From Limnobaculum allomyrinae (GTDB taxonomy: Bacteria > Pseudomonadota > Gammaproteobacteria > Enterobacterales > Enterobacteriaceae): a stretch of 64,000 bases of DNA. A program made the position numbers and the translations under genes. The notes below the pieces were generated by a model. The model saw only the letters and a program-made list of their open reading frames with translations. It searched no databases and had not been told where the DNA came from. Location: assembly GCF_016649425.1 (NCBI RefSeq), contig NZ_JADRCR010000002.1:630575-694574 (forward strand), in the 5' to 3' direction. This document shows positions 38,473-46,683 of this stretch, one piece after another; the first letter of the stretch is position 1, and every line of letters starts with the position of its first letter.

Positions 38473-39738
38473 TTAGTCGTCCGCCAATAAAAAGGTCATT
38501 TCTTCACCAGGCCAGGGGATATTTTTGGTACTGTCAGGGAGTAGTTTATAGCCCGCACCATAACCAACGGCATAAGCTTTACCATCGAAAGTCCAGTAGT
38601 AGAGATGCTCTTTGCCACCGCCAAAGCCTTCAATGGCACCATGAGGTGATTCCCGCAAAGTAGGTTTGTGCCCATAGATATCAAATGCAGAGCCGGAAGT
38701 TTGTCCCCAGGTATAGAATTTACCCGATTTAGTCAGCGCCGCAGAGCCAACATACCGCCCGTAAAGATAAGCTACATTCTCTAAGACTTCTCTGGGGGTC
38801 GCGCTGTTGTTGGTATAATGTGTTGAGCCATCGCTTGTTTGTCCGATAGATGCACCTCGTCCCCAGCCCCACACATCGCCATTATTCAACAGAACCTGGC
38901 CCCAGGCATTTCCACCAGTGATTTGTATAATGTTATGGGGATTGATGCCCGATAGCGTGAATTCACGAGGCGTAGTCACATATTCATGACCGGAGCAAAT
39001 TGATCTCCCTGTTATAACGCCAAGTTCACAGTCTTCGTTATCCCCCCAGCCCATGACTTTGCCGGAATGGGTGACAACATAGGCCGTCTCATAGGCAACA
39101 CCCAGTAAACGCGCTTTTTCGCCTTTTAAATCAACTTCATGAACTGTGCCCGGCTGTTTTGCATTGTTTAAGTAAGCTGTTTTCAAGCCGTCGCCACGTT
39201 GGCCGTAAATGCCGTGTCCCCAGGTATAAACTTTACCGTCTTCACCCATTGCGGCAGAGAAGTATTCTCCGGCACCAATTATGGTGATTTTCTTTCCGTT
39301 CAATACTTTACAAGGCGTGGTGACATAGCCTGTTCCACATCCGGTTTCACCGTAGCCACTTTGTCCCCATCCCCAGACATCACCATTCTCATCCAGTGCA
39401 ATCATATGATAAGCACCTGCGGTTAACGCGACGATTTTAATGTTTTGGTTGGAGAATGTTTTCACTTTAGCCGGTGCGGATTTCTGGTTAACCACCATGG
39501 TTCCATTACCCTGTTGGCCTGAGCCGCGAAAGCCCCATACCCACACTTCGCCATTGTGTATGGCGAGTCCGGTATCAAGGGATGAGCCGGTCGGCATAAA
39601 ATCTCCCGCTGAATTGGGTTCATTCTCTCCCGGTAGAATGGAGTCTCCCGCGTAAACAGAAGGGCAAAATATTAGCCCGGATAAGTACAATAAAATCGCT
39701 AACGTTGTTTTTTTATCTTTAATGAATTTCATATTCAT
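38473..39738 (-). CDS. Exported RCC1-repeat (beta-propeller) protein
   Basis: 421 residues with a signal peptide ending near VYA (about 31). Five to seven RCC1-type repeats follow, seen as VWVWGFRGSGQQGNG, DVWGWGQSGYGETGCG, VYTWGHGIYGQRGDG, VMGWGDNEDCELG, DVWGWGRGASIGQ, FYTWGQTSG. RCC1 repeats fold as a seven-bladed propeller that binds proteins. A GAGGTG site fits ATG 39738. It follows tadG by 70 bases on the same strand, so it may be an exported or surface partner of the pilus. No RCC1 protein belongs to the standard Tad set. Confidence 0.82.
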   Translation of the reverse strand: MNMKFIKDKKTTLAILLYLSGLIFCPSVYAGDSILPGENEPNSAGDFMPTGSSLDTGLAIHNGEVWVWGFRGSGQQGNGTMVVNQKSAPAKVKTFSNQNIKIVALTAGAYHMIALDENGDVWGWGQSGYGETGCGTGYVTTPCKVLNGKKITIIGAGEYFSAAMGEDGKVYTWGHGIYGQRGDGLKTAYLNNAKQPGTVHEVDLKGEKARLLGVAYETAYVVTHSGKVMGWGDNEDCELGVITGRSICSGHEYVTTPREFTLSGINPHNIIQITGGNAWGQVLLNNGDVWGWGRGASIGQTSDGSTHYTNNSATPREVLENVAYLYGRYVGSAALTKSGKFYTWGQTSGSAFDIYGHKPTLRESPHGAIEGFGGGKEHLYYWTFDGKAYAVGYGAGYKLLPDSTKNIPWPGEEMTFLLADD

Positions 39739-39808
39739 AATTCACCTCGTTACAACTTCCTGTTTATATTCAGAATGAAACTGTGGATTGGCGGGATATC
39801 AAAATAGG

Positions 39809-41677
39809 TTATTTCTGGTCATCCCGAATGTAATACCCGGTTTCAACGCCAATAATTGATTTTAATGTGCTGATCAGTGAGGCGTAGTCAGTGGCCGTAT
39901 GGACATATTGGGTGCCGTCAGTTTCGGTATCGCCTTTAGCGCAATATTTCCCCCAAAAGGCAATACGTTCAGCGTTGGTGATATCATCATTAATTGAGAC
40001 GTAGTGAATCTCGACTGTCTCTGCGACGACACCAATTTTATTGGCGGCAAACAGTGACTCGCTCTTTAAACCAGACTTAATGGCATCACACATCCCTCGG
40101 GAGTGAAGCTCTGTTGAGACAATGGCAGGATCAACCTCATCTTCACCATCAGAAATAACAATAATCACCTTTTTAGTATTTTGACCCGCGGCAATAATGG
40201 GAACGGAACGCAATAGTCCAACCGAGCTGTCGGTGCCTCCACCGGCAATCATGTTCATGAAACTGGAGACCAGCTTCTGTTTCTCGTTACTATTGGTGGT
40301 CAGCGGGATAAGAAATGCACGGGGTTGGGCGGATGGGAGAGTGGCGGCCATATTCTTTTCCGCCTGTTCCTGAGTCAAGCTATCACTCACAGTATATAAA
40401 GGTGTTGCTGACTGACACATCCCGGTAAAGGCCCGATACTCATACATATTAGGCGCCCACGGTTGGATAAATTCTTGTACATTGCTGTGGCTAAAGAGAT
40501 TATTGATATCTATGGTTGCGTCATAGTCGATAGTCAAACTATTCATTATGGATGAGCGTTCGAGGGATGAAGCACCTCGCATAGTTTTGGTTAAATCGAT
40601 GATGCGATCATATTGTTGGTCAAATTTCTGCTGGTTAGCTGAAGTGAAAATACTGCGGGTAGGATCTTGCTCGCAACTGAAAAGATAACGACCGGTTGTT
40701 ATCCCTGATGGGGTGTTATGAACACACCATCCTCGCTGTTGTAGATCGCCGATATCCTCGCTTAGCGCTTCACCGACGATAAAACGATAGTACAGATATC
40801 TTGAGCGGTCGGTATTATAAAGTATGGTATTTTTATTGTTGTCATAATCCGGATATTGCGTTTGCATAATGTGTTTATTGGCCCAAAATGCATAATCAAT
40901 ATTGTCTGAAGAATAGGCATAGCGCGGGACATAGAGTGCGGAGCAACCGATCAGTTCACCACCGGTTTCATTTTTTAAATTTCTGTATGGCAATGCGGTA
41001 TTAACGGCATTTTCTACTTTAAAAGGTACCCCTAAATCAAAAGGAACAAGCGCAAATTGTGAGTCAGTATGTTTATTACCGCTAATGACATCATTGACAA
41101 CTGTTTTAAGCATGCCTAAGCGAGTCGTTGCCAAACCTTTTGAGTCGGTATAGCTTGAATTCATGGTATCTGAAAAATCAACCACGAAAACATAATCGGC
41201 AGGGGTTGCATTGGTCGTAATAAACTTCCTGGCATTACCACTGTTATCGCCTTGATTGCCTACATTAATATTTTTATCAAAACCGGGGAAACCCAAATCC
41301 GACACCGGTAATAAAGCCGGAAGACTGACTGATGCCACCAGGCTATAGTCAACATAGCCATCGTTATCAATATTATCTGTCATGGATATATCTAAATGCT
41401 GGAGTTGCTCAGCATTATCCGGTAAATAAAAACCAATATATTCTTTTGCGATGGCCTTATTAATATTCCGGGCACGTTCGTCGACAAGTCGATTATCTAT
41501 CGCTGCGATGGCTAATATCGCTTCACTGGTCGCATCGGCAAGGCGGGCTTTTCTGTTTAAGGCCAGGGAGCCATCAAGCGCAAAAGCTACAGAGGCGAGT
41601 AAAAACGGGAAAATAATAACGTATACCACCGCAATGGCACCGCTTTCAGACATAAATATTGTGCGTAACGCTTTCAT
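39809..41677 (-). CDS. tadG: TadG-like pilus assembly protein with von Willebrand A domain
   Basis: Minor component or anchor of the Tad pilus, about 622 residues. The N-terminal TadE/G helix is SGAIAVVYVIIFPFLLASVAFALDGS. A vWA domain begins near residue 160 with DYVFVVDFSDTMNSS, a MIDAS-like Asp-x-Ser-x-x pattern, and continues to VIIVISDGEDEVDP near 520. The large size and vWA domain are typical of TadG in gamma-proteobacteria. TTG 41692 is also in frame, but ATG 41677 is preferred. It follows tadF by about 60 bases. Confidence 0.85.
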   Translation of the reverse strand: MKALRTIFMSESGAIAVVYVIIFPFLLASVAFALDGSLALNRKARLADATSEAILAIAAIDNRLVDERARNINKAIAKEYIGFYLPDNAEQLQHLDISMTDNIDNDGYVDYSLVASVSLPALLPVSDLGFPGFDKNINVGNQGDNSGNARKFITTNATPADYVFVVDFSDTMNSSYTDSKGLATTRLGMLKTVVNDVISGNKHTDSQFALVPFDLGVPFKVENAVNTALPYRNLKNETGGELIGCSALYVPRYAYSSDNIDYAFWANKHIMQTQYPDYDNNKNTILYNTDRSRYLYYRFIVGEALSEDIGDLQQRGWCVHNTPSGITTGRYLFSCEQDPTRSIFTSANQQKFDQQYDRIIDLTKTMRGASSLERSSIMNSLTIDYDATIDINNLFSHSNVQEFIQPWAPNMYEYRAFTGMCQSATPLYTVSDSLTQEQAEKNMAATLPSAQPRAFLIPLTTNSNEKQKLVSSFMNMIAGGGTDSSVGLLRSVPIIAAGQNTKKVIIVISDGEDEVDPAIVSTELHSRGMCDAIKSGLKSESLFAANKIGVVAETVEIHYVSINDDITNAERIAFWGKYCAKGDTETDGTQYVHTATDYASLISTLKSIIGVETGYYIRDDQK

Positions 41678-41738
41678 AATGTGATCACTCAATAGATTAT
41701 TCCGTCAGATATTTAAGAAATAATGATTCCTTGTGTGG

Positions 41739-42359
41739 TTAAATTCTTGAAATAACTACGTCACTGGTGATTAAGTCAGGCAATATTTCGTTATTGAAGG
41801 TGTGAGTAAACCGTTTAAAAAGACTTGCTTCATTAGGGATACATGCGATGACGCGATAAATCGGTACCCATCGACCGGTACTGGTTGCATAGGGGGAAAG
41901 GCCTTTTAGCTCAGTGATGTCTACCGCTTTTTTAGTTAATTGGCATGCGTTATTGCCTGCGGTGAAAGAGAGCGTTTTACTGACACGTGCTGAGGCATTA
42001 TTCCCTGGATTTAAAGGGTCCGGAGCGAGATAGAGGGCATCAATAGCAATTGTCAGATTGGGTTCATGCAACAGGGTTTGGCCAACAGACAATAATTGGT
42101 TAACGTCTTCCTGTGTAATATCTTCATTGGATTGATAAAGCGCCGTTCTTTCCCTTATCAGGGTTGCCAGCGAATGGCTGGTGCGATCAAGCCGTCCTTG
42201 CTTGGTGATAGTAATGCCAAAATCCGTAACCAAATACATAATAAGAATGAAAGAGATCATAACAATAGCAAACTCAACGGTAACGGCACCATTTTCGGAT
42301 TTGGCATTTTTAATCGCGTTTTTTAAATAAGGCGCTTTGATTTGATTATTGATTAACAT
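41739..42359 (-). CDS. tadF: TadF-like minor pseudopilin
   Basis: 206 residues. A short basic lead ends in the prepilin-like site ENGAVTVEFAIVMISFILIMYLVTDFGI (about residues 22-49), followed by a periplasmic domain. TadE and TadF are pseudopilins processed by the TadV peptidase and needed for fibre assembly. Its ATG overlaps the tadE stop by one base (TAATG). The order tadE-tadF-tadG supports the assignment. Confidence 0.85.
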   Translation of the reverse strand: MLINNQIKAPYLKNAIKNAKSENGAVTVEFAIVMISFILIMYLVTDFGITITKQGRLDRTSHSLATLIRERTALYQSNEDITQEDVNQLLSVGQTLLHEPNLTIAIDALYLAPDPLNPGNNASARVSKTLSFTAGNNACQLTKKAVDITELKGLSPYATSTGRWVPIYRVIACIPNEASLFKRFTHTFNNEILPDLITSDVVISRI

Positions 42360-42868
42360 TATTTATTATCCCTCTGGTATTCCTGGACATAAACAACCGT
42401 TCTTTGCAAATAAGAATTTAAAGTAGCCGTGGGCATAAAAGAAAAAAGAAGTGTGTAGTTATAGCCGACATTATATATAGCCAGTGATTTTTGCTCAGCG
42501 TTTTTATCACAGTTGCTGGTTATAACGTCATTAATCGTGCTGCAATAGCTAACATCAATATAAAGATTTTCATCTCGTGTTAATAATGGCCAAAGAGGAA
42601 TATCTTTATTCAATTTACTATGAAAAACGGCCTGGTAGTCTTCTTCCGTCATGGTTGATATAGCAGCATAACGGCTGGCTTCCGCGACGGCGAGGTCTAA
42701 AGCTGAAGAAATATAAACTATTCGGCAAAGTTCAAATATTAAAAGAATAATAAAAATTAGAGGGATAAATATCAGTGATATTTCAACGGCAACAGCACCT
42801 TTTTCTTCTTTAAATATAGCAGAGACTTTGTCCTTAATAGCAAACATGATTTTTGAGTAATTAATCAT
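42359..42868 (-). CDS. tadE: TadE-like minor pseudopilin
   Basis: 169 residues with the pseudopilin N-terminus EKGAVAVEISLIFIPLIFIILLIFELCRI (about 21-49): Gly before the cleavage site, Glu at +5 and a long hydrophobic helix. The rest is periplasmic, with two cysteines. It begins the tadEFG group, about 100 bases after the protoglobin gene. Confidence 0.86.
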   Translation of the reverse strand: MINYSKIMFAIKDKVSAIFKEEKGAVAVEISLIFIPLIFIILLIFELCRIVYISSALDLAVAEASRYAAISTMTEEDYQAVFHSKLNKDIPLWPLLTRDENLYIDVSYCSTINDVITSNCDKNAEQKSLAIYNVGYNYTLLFSFMPTATLNSYLQRTVVYVQEYQRDNK

Positions 42869-42970
42869 AATAAACCCAACGTATAATTTACTAATGGGTA
42901 TTAATTGAAACAGACTTATCCTGAGTTCTGTCTAATCAATTAATATTAGAGAAATAGAAAAATATAATTT

Positions 42971-43507
42971 CTAGTATTTATCAGTCAGTAATCGTCTGGC
43001 GAGTGTTTCACTGCCGCCAACCAGATCTTTTAAATGGTTTAATTGAGTATTATCGTAAGCCTGAGTAAATGTTGCGACATCCAGAGCAAGCACTTTCCGA
43101 AATGCGATGACGGCTTCCGGGCCTTTTTTCTCTGCCACTTCAACGCCATAACGGTCAAGAACATCAAACATGGCTAATGGGTAACGTACAGGTAAACCAA
43201 TACGGACGTGAGCCATGCCTATACGCAGGCGATCTAACGCATAATTTTTATCATAATTACCGCAAAATAATTTCACAAACCATTGCGCCAGGGTTCTTTT
43301 TAACGCAGCCAGATCGGTAATAAATTCTCTTGTCATTTCGTGGGCTAACAGGCGGTCGTAATATTCATCAACCATGCGTGCGGTGATAGCTTCCGCTTCT
43401 CCTTGTAAGCTGCGAAGCAGTTGGCACTCCTCAGCGGTAATCGATAATAGTGCGACTAAATCATCGACGATGTGTTCTTCCTTTACATTCCAGCTCATTT
43501 TTTCCAT
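42971..43507 (-). CDS. Stand-alone protoglobin / globin-coupled-sensor globin domain
   Basis: 178 residues made almost wholly of one globin domain of the protoglobin class, which binds heme and senses O2 or other gases. The diagnostic stretch is LDRLRIGMAHVRIGLPVRYPLAMFDVLDRYGVEV, with His100 as the proposed heme ligand, and an aromatic/acidic helix EYYDRLLAHEMTREFI before it. Usual sensors add a methyl-accepting, cyclase or kinase domain; none is present here. It overlaps the LC7 gene upstream by one base, so the two are probably made together and may interact. tadE follows. A sensing role for the pilus is inference. Confidence 0.8.
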   Translation of the reverse strand: MEKMSWNVKEEHIVDDLVALLSITAEECQLLRSLQGEAEAITARMVDEYYDRLLAHEMTREFITDLAALKRTLAQWFVKLFCGNYDKNYALDRLRIGMAHVRIGLPVRYPLAMFDVLDRYGVEVAEKKGPEAVIAFRKVLALDVATFTQAYDNTQLNHLKDLVGGSETLARRLLTDKY

Positions 43508-43878
43508 TAGATCATCTCCTTGGCTAAAATGGTTCTAATCGTACGGGAAGCCACAATATTGAGGATGGCAATATTGCAATCATTTGGCGCTATAATAGCC
43601 AGACAAAAATTTTGATTAAGCTTAAAAACAAACATTCTTCCTATTTTTCCAGACAGACTTAATTCAATATTGGTACCAAGGTTAAGCGAGGTACCGATAC
43701 GTGAGGACACACCAAGTACCGTGGAAACCTGCACTGCGACACGCTTAAGGTCAACTTCAATACCGTGATCCGTTTGTACTATTAAGTCACCTTCTTTGGA
43801 ACAAACCAAAACGGTATTTTTAACGGCAATGCTGTTACTCAAATTTTCAATAGTTTCCTGCAATAATTCTGTTCTCAT
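43507..43878 (-). CDS. Roadblock/LC7 domain protein (third in operon)
   Basis: 123 residues consisting of one Roadblock/LC7 domain: an amphipathic first helix (LLQETIENLSNSI), the VLVCSKEGDLIVQT strand pair, the GVSSRIGTSLNLG helix start and the strand FVFKLNQNFCLAIIA. LC7 proteins dimerise and bind or activate small Ras-like GTPases (as MglB does for MglA). It has a strong GAGGGAAAA ribosome site and is coupled (TAATG) to the protoglobin. Partner GTPase candidate: the protein at 45405-45965. Confidence 0.8.
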   Translation of the reverse strand: MRTELLQETIENLSNSIAVKNTVLVCSKEGDLIVQTDHGIEVDLKRVAVQVSTVLGVSSRIGTSLNLGTNIELSLSGKIGRMFVFKLNQNFCLAIIAPNDCNIAILNIVASRTIRTILAKEMI

Positions 43879-43963
43879 TTTTCCCTCAATAGGTCTGATG
43901 TGATTAATTTATAAGTAAATAGACTATCTCTGGAAACGTATTATTTATATTACAGGGTGGTTT

Positions 43964-44383
43964 TTAGAGCATAGGGACAGTGATGAATAAATACCCTAGA
44001 GAGATAGCGATACCATAAGGAACGGTTATTTTTTTCTTTCTGTAGATACTGGTAATAATAATTGGGATGACCACAATCAACCCGGAGATTGCCGTCATTA
44101 ATATAAAGCTAATAATTAATGAGTTTGATAATGATAAAGAAAGTGCAAATATAAGTTTTATATCTCCTGCACCGAAAAAACCTAATGAACTTAATATGGT
44201 TCCAATAAAGAGAATAAATAGAGGGAGTGCTATTTCAGGGATATTGTATTTAATTACGCCAATGATTATTGATAAAATGGCAACAATAATAACGGTCTTA
44301 TTCTTAATGATTCTGGCGGTTATATCCGTATAGCATGCATATAAAAGGAAAATATAAATGAATAATAAAATGATTTTTATCAC
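43964..44383 (-). CDS. tadV: Prepilin peptidase TadV/CpaA
   Basis: Short, 139-residue integral membrane aspartic protease (type A24) that cleaves the Flp prepilin and TadE/F. The two catalytic aspartates lie in YTDITARIIKN and FGAGDIKLIF, the latter containing the GxGD motif. Four or more hydrophobic helices are seen. It lies between an unknown gene and the third LC7 gene, an unusual placing, since tadV normally sits next to flp. Confidence 0.9.
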   Translation of the reverse strand: MIKIILLFIYIFLLYACYTDITARIIKNKTVIIVAILSIIIGVIKYNIPEIALPLFILFIGTILSSLGFFGAGDIKLIFALSLSLSNSLIISFILMTAISGLIVVIPIIITSIYRKKKITVPYGIAISLGYLFITVPML

Positions 44384-44415
44384 TAAAACACCTTAGTGGT
44401 TTTTTACTACAAAGA

Positions 44416-44940
44416 CTATTTTTTCCTTCTTTTATGTTTTCTATGAAGGATTTTAATTCGATCTAAACTCAGTATTGGTGTTTTATCGGGCGTATTATTA
44501 CCAGTAATAATTTCATTTTCATCATCATATTGAGGCGTTGTGTCTTCATTTTCTGCAGAAATCATCGATTGTTGAGCTTCATTCTGAGATTCCATGGAGA
44601 AGCAGTTCTTAAGCCGGTTGAAATGAAAAATGATTCTTTCGTTGACTTTCTCTGTTCTGTCATAGAGGACGGGATTTAACGAGATAGCCTCACTAATAAT
44701 ATCTGCTGCGGTTAATTCAATGGCGCTACACCAGAGTTGATCTAATGCGTTATGTTCGATGCCAACAAATTCAGGGGTTAAGGTGGTTTCTATATTGTCT
44801 AATAAAATTCTATAGATAGCATGCTGATTTTCGATCAATTCATCTCTGTTATCGAGAATAGGATTAACCGCAATATAGGCGCAGCTAATATCTGCTGCAC
44901 ATAATCTGACGGCGAGTTTTTCTTTTAAAATTGGATCCAT
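44416..44940 (-). CDS. Unknown protein of the Tad/LC7 module
   Basis: 174 residues, no recognised family. The first ~110 residues are helical with no signal or membrane segment; two similar stretches, YIAVNPILDNRDELIENQHAIYRILLDNI and AISLNPVLYDRTEKVNERIIFHFNRL, suggest an internal duplication (A-x-NP-x-L-x-x-R-x-E). The middle is acidic and the last ~15 residues are strongly basic (RIKILHRKHKRRKK), which could bind membrane phospholipid or nucleic acid. It lies 15 bases after the second LC7 gene. Role unknown; context suggests a GTPase/LC7 partner. Confidence 0.6.
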   Translation of the reverse strand: MDPILKEKLAVRLCAADISCAYIAVNPILDNRDELIENQHAIYRILLDNIETTLTPEFVGIEHNALDQLWCSAIELTAADIISEAISLNPVLYDRTEKVNERIIFHFNRLKNCFSMESQNEAQQSMISAENEDTTPQYDDENEIITGNNTPDKTPILSLDRIKILHRKHKRRKK

Positions 44941-44955
44941 CGAATGACCTCCCGC

Positions 44956-45402
44956 TTAGTTTTCTGTCGCTTTATTACAGATCTCCGTGATTTCTGAGGA
45001 GAGTTTGCGTATCAACCAGAATAGTTGACCCAAAGGTTCATTTTCAGCACTTACCAGCGTGAGGACTAATTCTGATTTAACATTTTGTACAATAAAGATC
45101 AGAATATTATTATGTTCTCCCTCCAGAGTAAGAAGGCGCTGGCCGCCGGTTCCTATTTCCCTGAACATTGCAATACCTATTGATAATATGGAGCTGGTCA
45201 TCGCGGCTAAGCGTCTCATACTGGCACGATCTTGTTCTTCCAGTACGGCAGCCACTTCGAAACCGTCCACGGTCGCCAAAAGCATATTGGTCAGCCCGGG
45301 GTGATCCTGAGCGAATTTCTCAATCGTGTTTTGAATTTCTGAACATTGTTCAGAGGTTAAACCAGAATAATTATTGACTATTCAGGTATCGGATATGGTC
45401 AT
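44956..45402 (-). pseudogene. Roadblock/LC7 domain protein (second in operon) with in-frame TGA at codon 7
   Basis: The natural start, ATG 45402-45400, lies two bases after the GTPase stop and reads MTISDT, then TGA at 45384-45382. The same frame continues without a stop as a complete LC7 domain: SEQCSEIQNTIEKFAQDHPG (first helix), MLLATVDGFEVAAVLEEQ, SILSIGIAMFREIGTGGQR, NILIFIVQNVKSELVLTLVS. The next ATG (45285) would lose the first helix of the fold and has no ribosome site. A nonsense mutation, or stop-codon read-through, is therefore likely. Function as for the other LC7 proteins: a regulator or scaffold of the small GTPase encoded just upstream. Confidence 0.75.
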
Positions 45403-45404
45403 GG

Positions 45405-45965
45405 TTATTTTGCCTCATGGTGGTTATCGATAGACCTTTCTAAATGACGCGACATTACCCTCAGCAATAACATGACACTGGCTGGATCTCGTGCATCAAC
45501 ATTGATAACAGGTAGAGAAAGCCCCATATCGCGTAATAGTTGTTCATAACTGTTTTTATCAGGGTAGGGAGCAAGATCGGTTTTAACAATACCCAGTATC
45601 GCCACCGAGTTTCCTTCGGTTAACCGGGAATGAAAGGCATTAAGATAGCTTTTTAGTTCACCAAAAGGATCGCTACGGCTGTTATCTGACAGAAAAATAA
45701 TGCCCACGGTGCCTTTACCCAATATATCCCACATAAAAGAGAAGCGTTCCTGACCGGGCGTTCCATATAACCGTAGTAAATTAGTCTGACCGGGCAGGGT
45801 AACTTCGCCATAATCCAGCCCAATGGTGGTGACCTCTTTGTTATAGTTTGCCAGGTCGGTATTGGTTACATCCGTTGTTACCGTACTAATTTCGCTGACG
45901 CTGGCAATAGCCGTGGTTTTACCTGAGCCACTACAGCCAACAAACATAACTTTGAAATCTCTCAT
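45405..45965 (-). CDS. Small Ras-like GTPase, MglA/SRPRB-like
   Basis: 186-residue cytoplasmic GTPase. Walker A (G1) is GCSGSGKTT (10-18), the switch I Thr lies in EVTTIGLDYGEV (44-55), G3 is LYGTPGQERF (66-75), and the NKxD position reads VKTD, a variant at the first residue. This matches the bacterial GTPases that work with Roadblock/LC7 proteins, such as MglA of gliding bacteria and the conservon GTPases of Streptomyces. Its ATG overlaps the stop of the upstream tail frame as ATGA, and an LC7 frame begins two bases after its stop. Placed in a Tad operon it may control pilus activity or polar placement; that is inference. Confidence 0.85.
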   Translation of the reverse strand: MRDFKVMFVGCSGSGKTTAIASVSEISTVTTDVTNTDLANYNKEVTTIGLDYGEVTLPGQTNLLRLYGTPGQERFSFMWDILGKGTVGIIFLSDNSRSDPFGELKSYLNAFHSRLTEGNSVAILGIVKTDLAPYPDKNSYEQLLRDMGLSLPVINVDARDPASVMLLLRVMSRHLERSIDNHHEAK

Positions 45966-46210
45966 TTTGGGGCTGACCCTTTATATAATCGTCGAAATAA
46001 CGCGGATAATATGCCGGACTTCTCTTTTTGTGGGAGGTCTGCTTCATCATCGTTGTTTTCTGCAGAGCTATTTTCTTCCCTACAAAGATTAACGATATCG
46101 TTATTCCGTAAGTTATCCTCCGGGAAGGCTTGATCGTTGGGGGCTTCAGGCATCGATATCGTAGGTGATACAAGTGAAGCTTCCGTTACGGATACCTCTT
46201 CCTGAACCAC
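45962..46210 (-). CDS. Acidic linker/tail protein, possibly the C-terminus of the upstream LC7 protein
   Basis: 82 residues from a GTG at 46210, rich in Pro, Ser and Glu, ending in a basic amphipathic piece (KSGILSALFRRLYKGSAPK). No family is recognised. There is no ribosome site before the GTG, yet the stop overlaps the GTPase ATG as ATGA, which implies that ribosomes do arrive here. The frame is continuous with the LC7 frame at 46633-46274, separated only by its TGA at 46271-46273. So it could be the natural tail of that LC7 protein (about 223 residues if fused), now cut off, or a separately started peptide. Confidence 0.5.
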   Translation of the reverse strand: MVQEEVSVTEASLVSPTISMPEAPNDQAFPEDNLRNNDIVNLCREENSSAENNDDEADLPQKEKSGILSALFRRLYKGSAPK

Positions 46211-46270
46211 TGGCGCTGTAGGCTGAGGTAGCCCCGTCAGGCTACCTCCCGCTCCAGATTCATCAAACGT

Positions 46271-46633
46271 TCAGATATCCTGGATCGTTGATTCGAAATC
46301 GCTCACTTTGCGTCTGGCTAACGCTAAGTTAGAATTCCGGACATCAAGAACTAAATAGATAAATATTCCTTCCACCGAGTGGAGCGGTTTAATAATGTGA
46401 TACTGTTTTTCCAGAGTAATAAGGATATCGGAAACCTTATCATTGAGGCCTAATAAATTAATGGTTTTCATTTTTGCTCGTAATACATCTGTATTACCTG
46501 CGGCAGCGATTTCAATGTCGACACCAGAACCTGCAGAAGCTAAGAGCATACCATTTTTGCTATCAACCATTGCTGCACATAATGATCCATCGATCTCTAA
46601 CAGTTCTTTGATTTTATCATTCAAATTTGCCAT
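46271..46633 (-). CDS. Roadblock/LC7 domain protein (first in operon)
   Basis: 120 residues, one LC7 domain: LNDKIKELLEIDGSLCAAMVDSKNGMLLASAGSG, then the central helix EIAAAGNTDVLRAKMKTINLLG, the strands DILITLEKQYHIIKPL and IFIYLVLDVRNSNLALARRKV. It is probably the GTPase-activating or scaffold partner of the small GTPase two frames downstream. The TGA stop is followed in frame by 102 further open codons ending at the GTPase start (see the tail entry). Confidence 0.82.
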   Translation of the reverse strand: MANLNDKIKELLEIDGSLCAAMVDSKNGMLLASAGSGVDIEIAAAGNTDVLRAKMKTINLLGLNDKVSDILITLEKQYHIIKPLHSVEGIFIYLVLDVRNSNLALARRKVSDFESTIQDI

Positions 46634-46683
46634 TACTAATTTCCTTTCTCTTGTACTTTAGAATATAAAAAATGAAGGTGTTG

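Noticed and set aside
38473-39738. RCC1 protein as exchange factor for the small GTPase of the same operon, by analogy with eukaryotic RCC1/Ran
   Set aside because: It has a signal peptide and is expected outside the cytoplasm, away from the GTPase.
45382-46273. TGA codons in LC7 genes as selenocysteine sites
   Set aside because: No SECIS-like hairpin is evident just after either TGA, and LC7 domains have no selenocysteine role; nonsense mutation is simpler.
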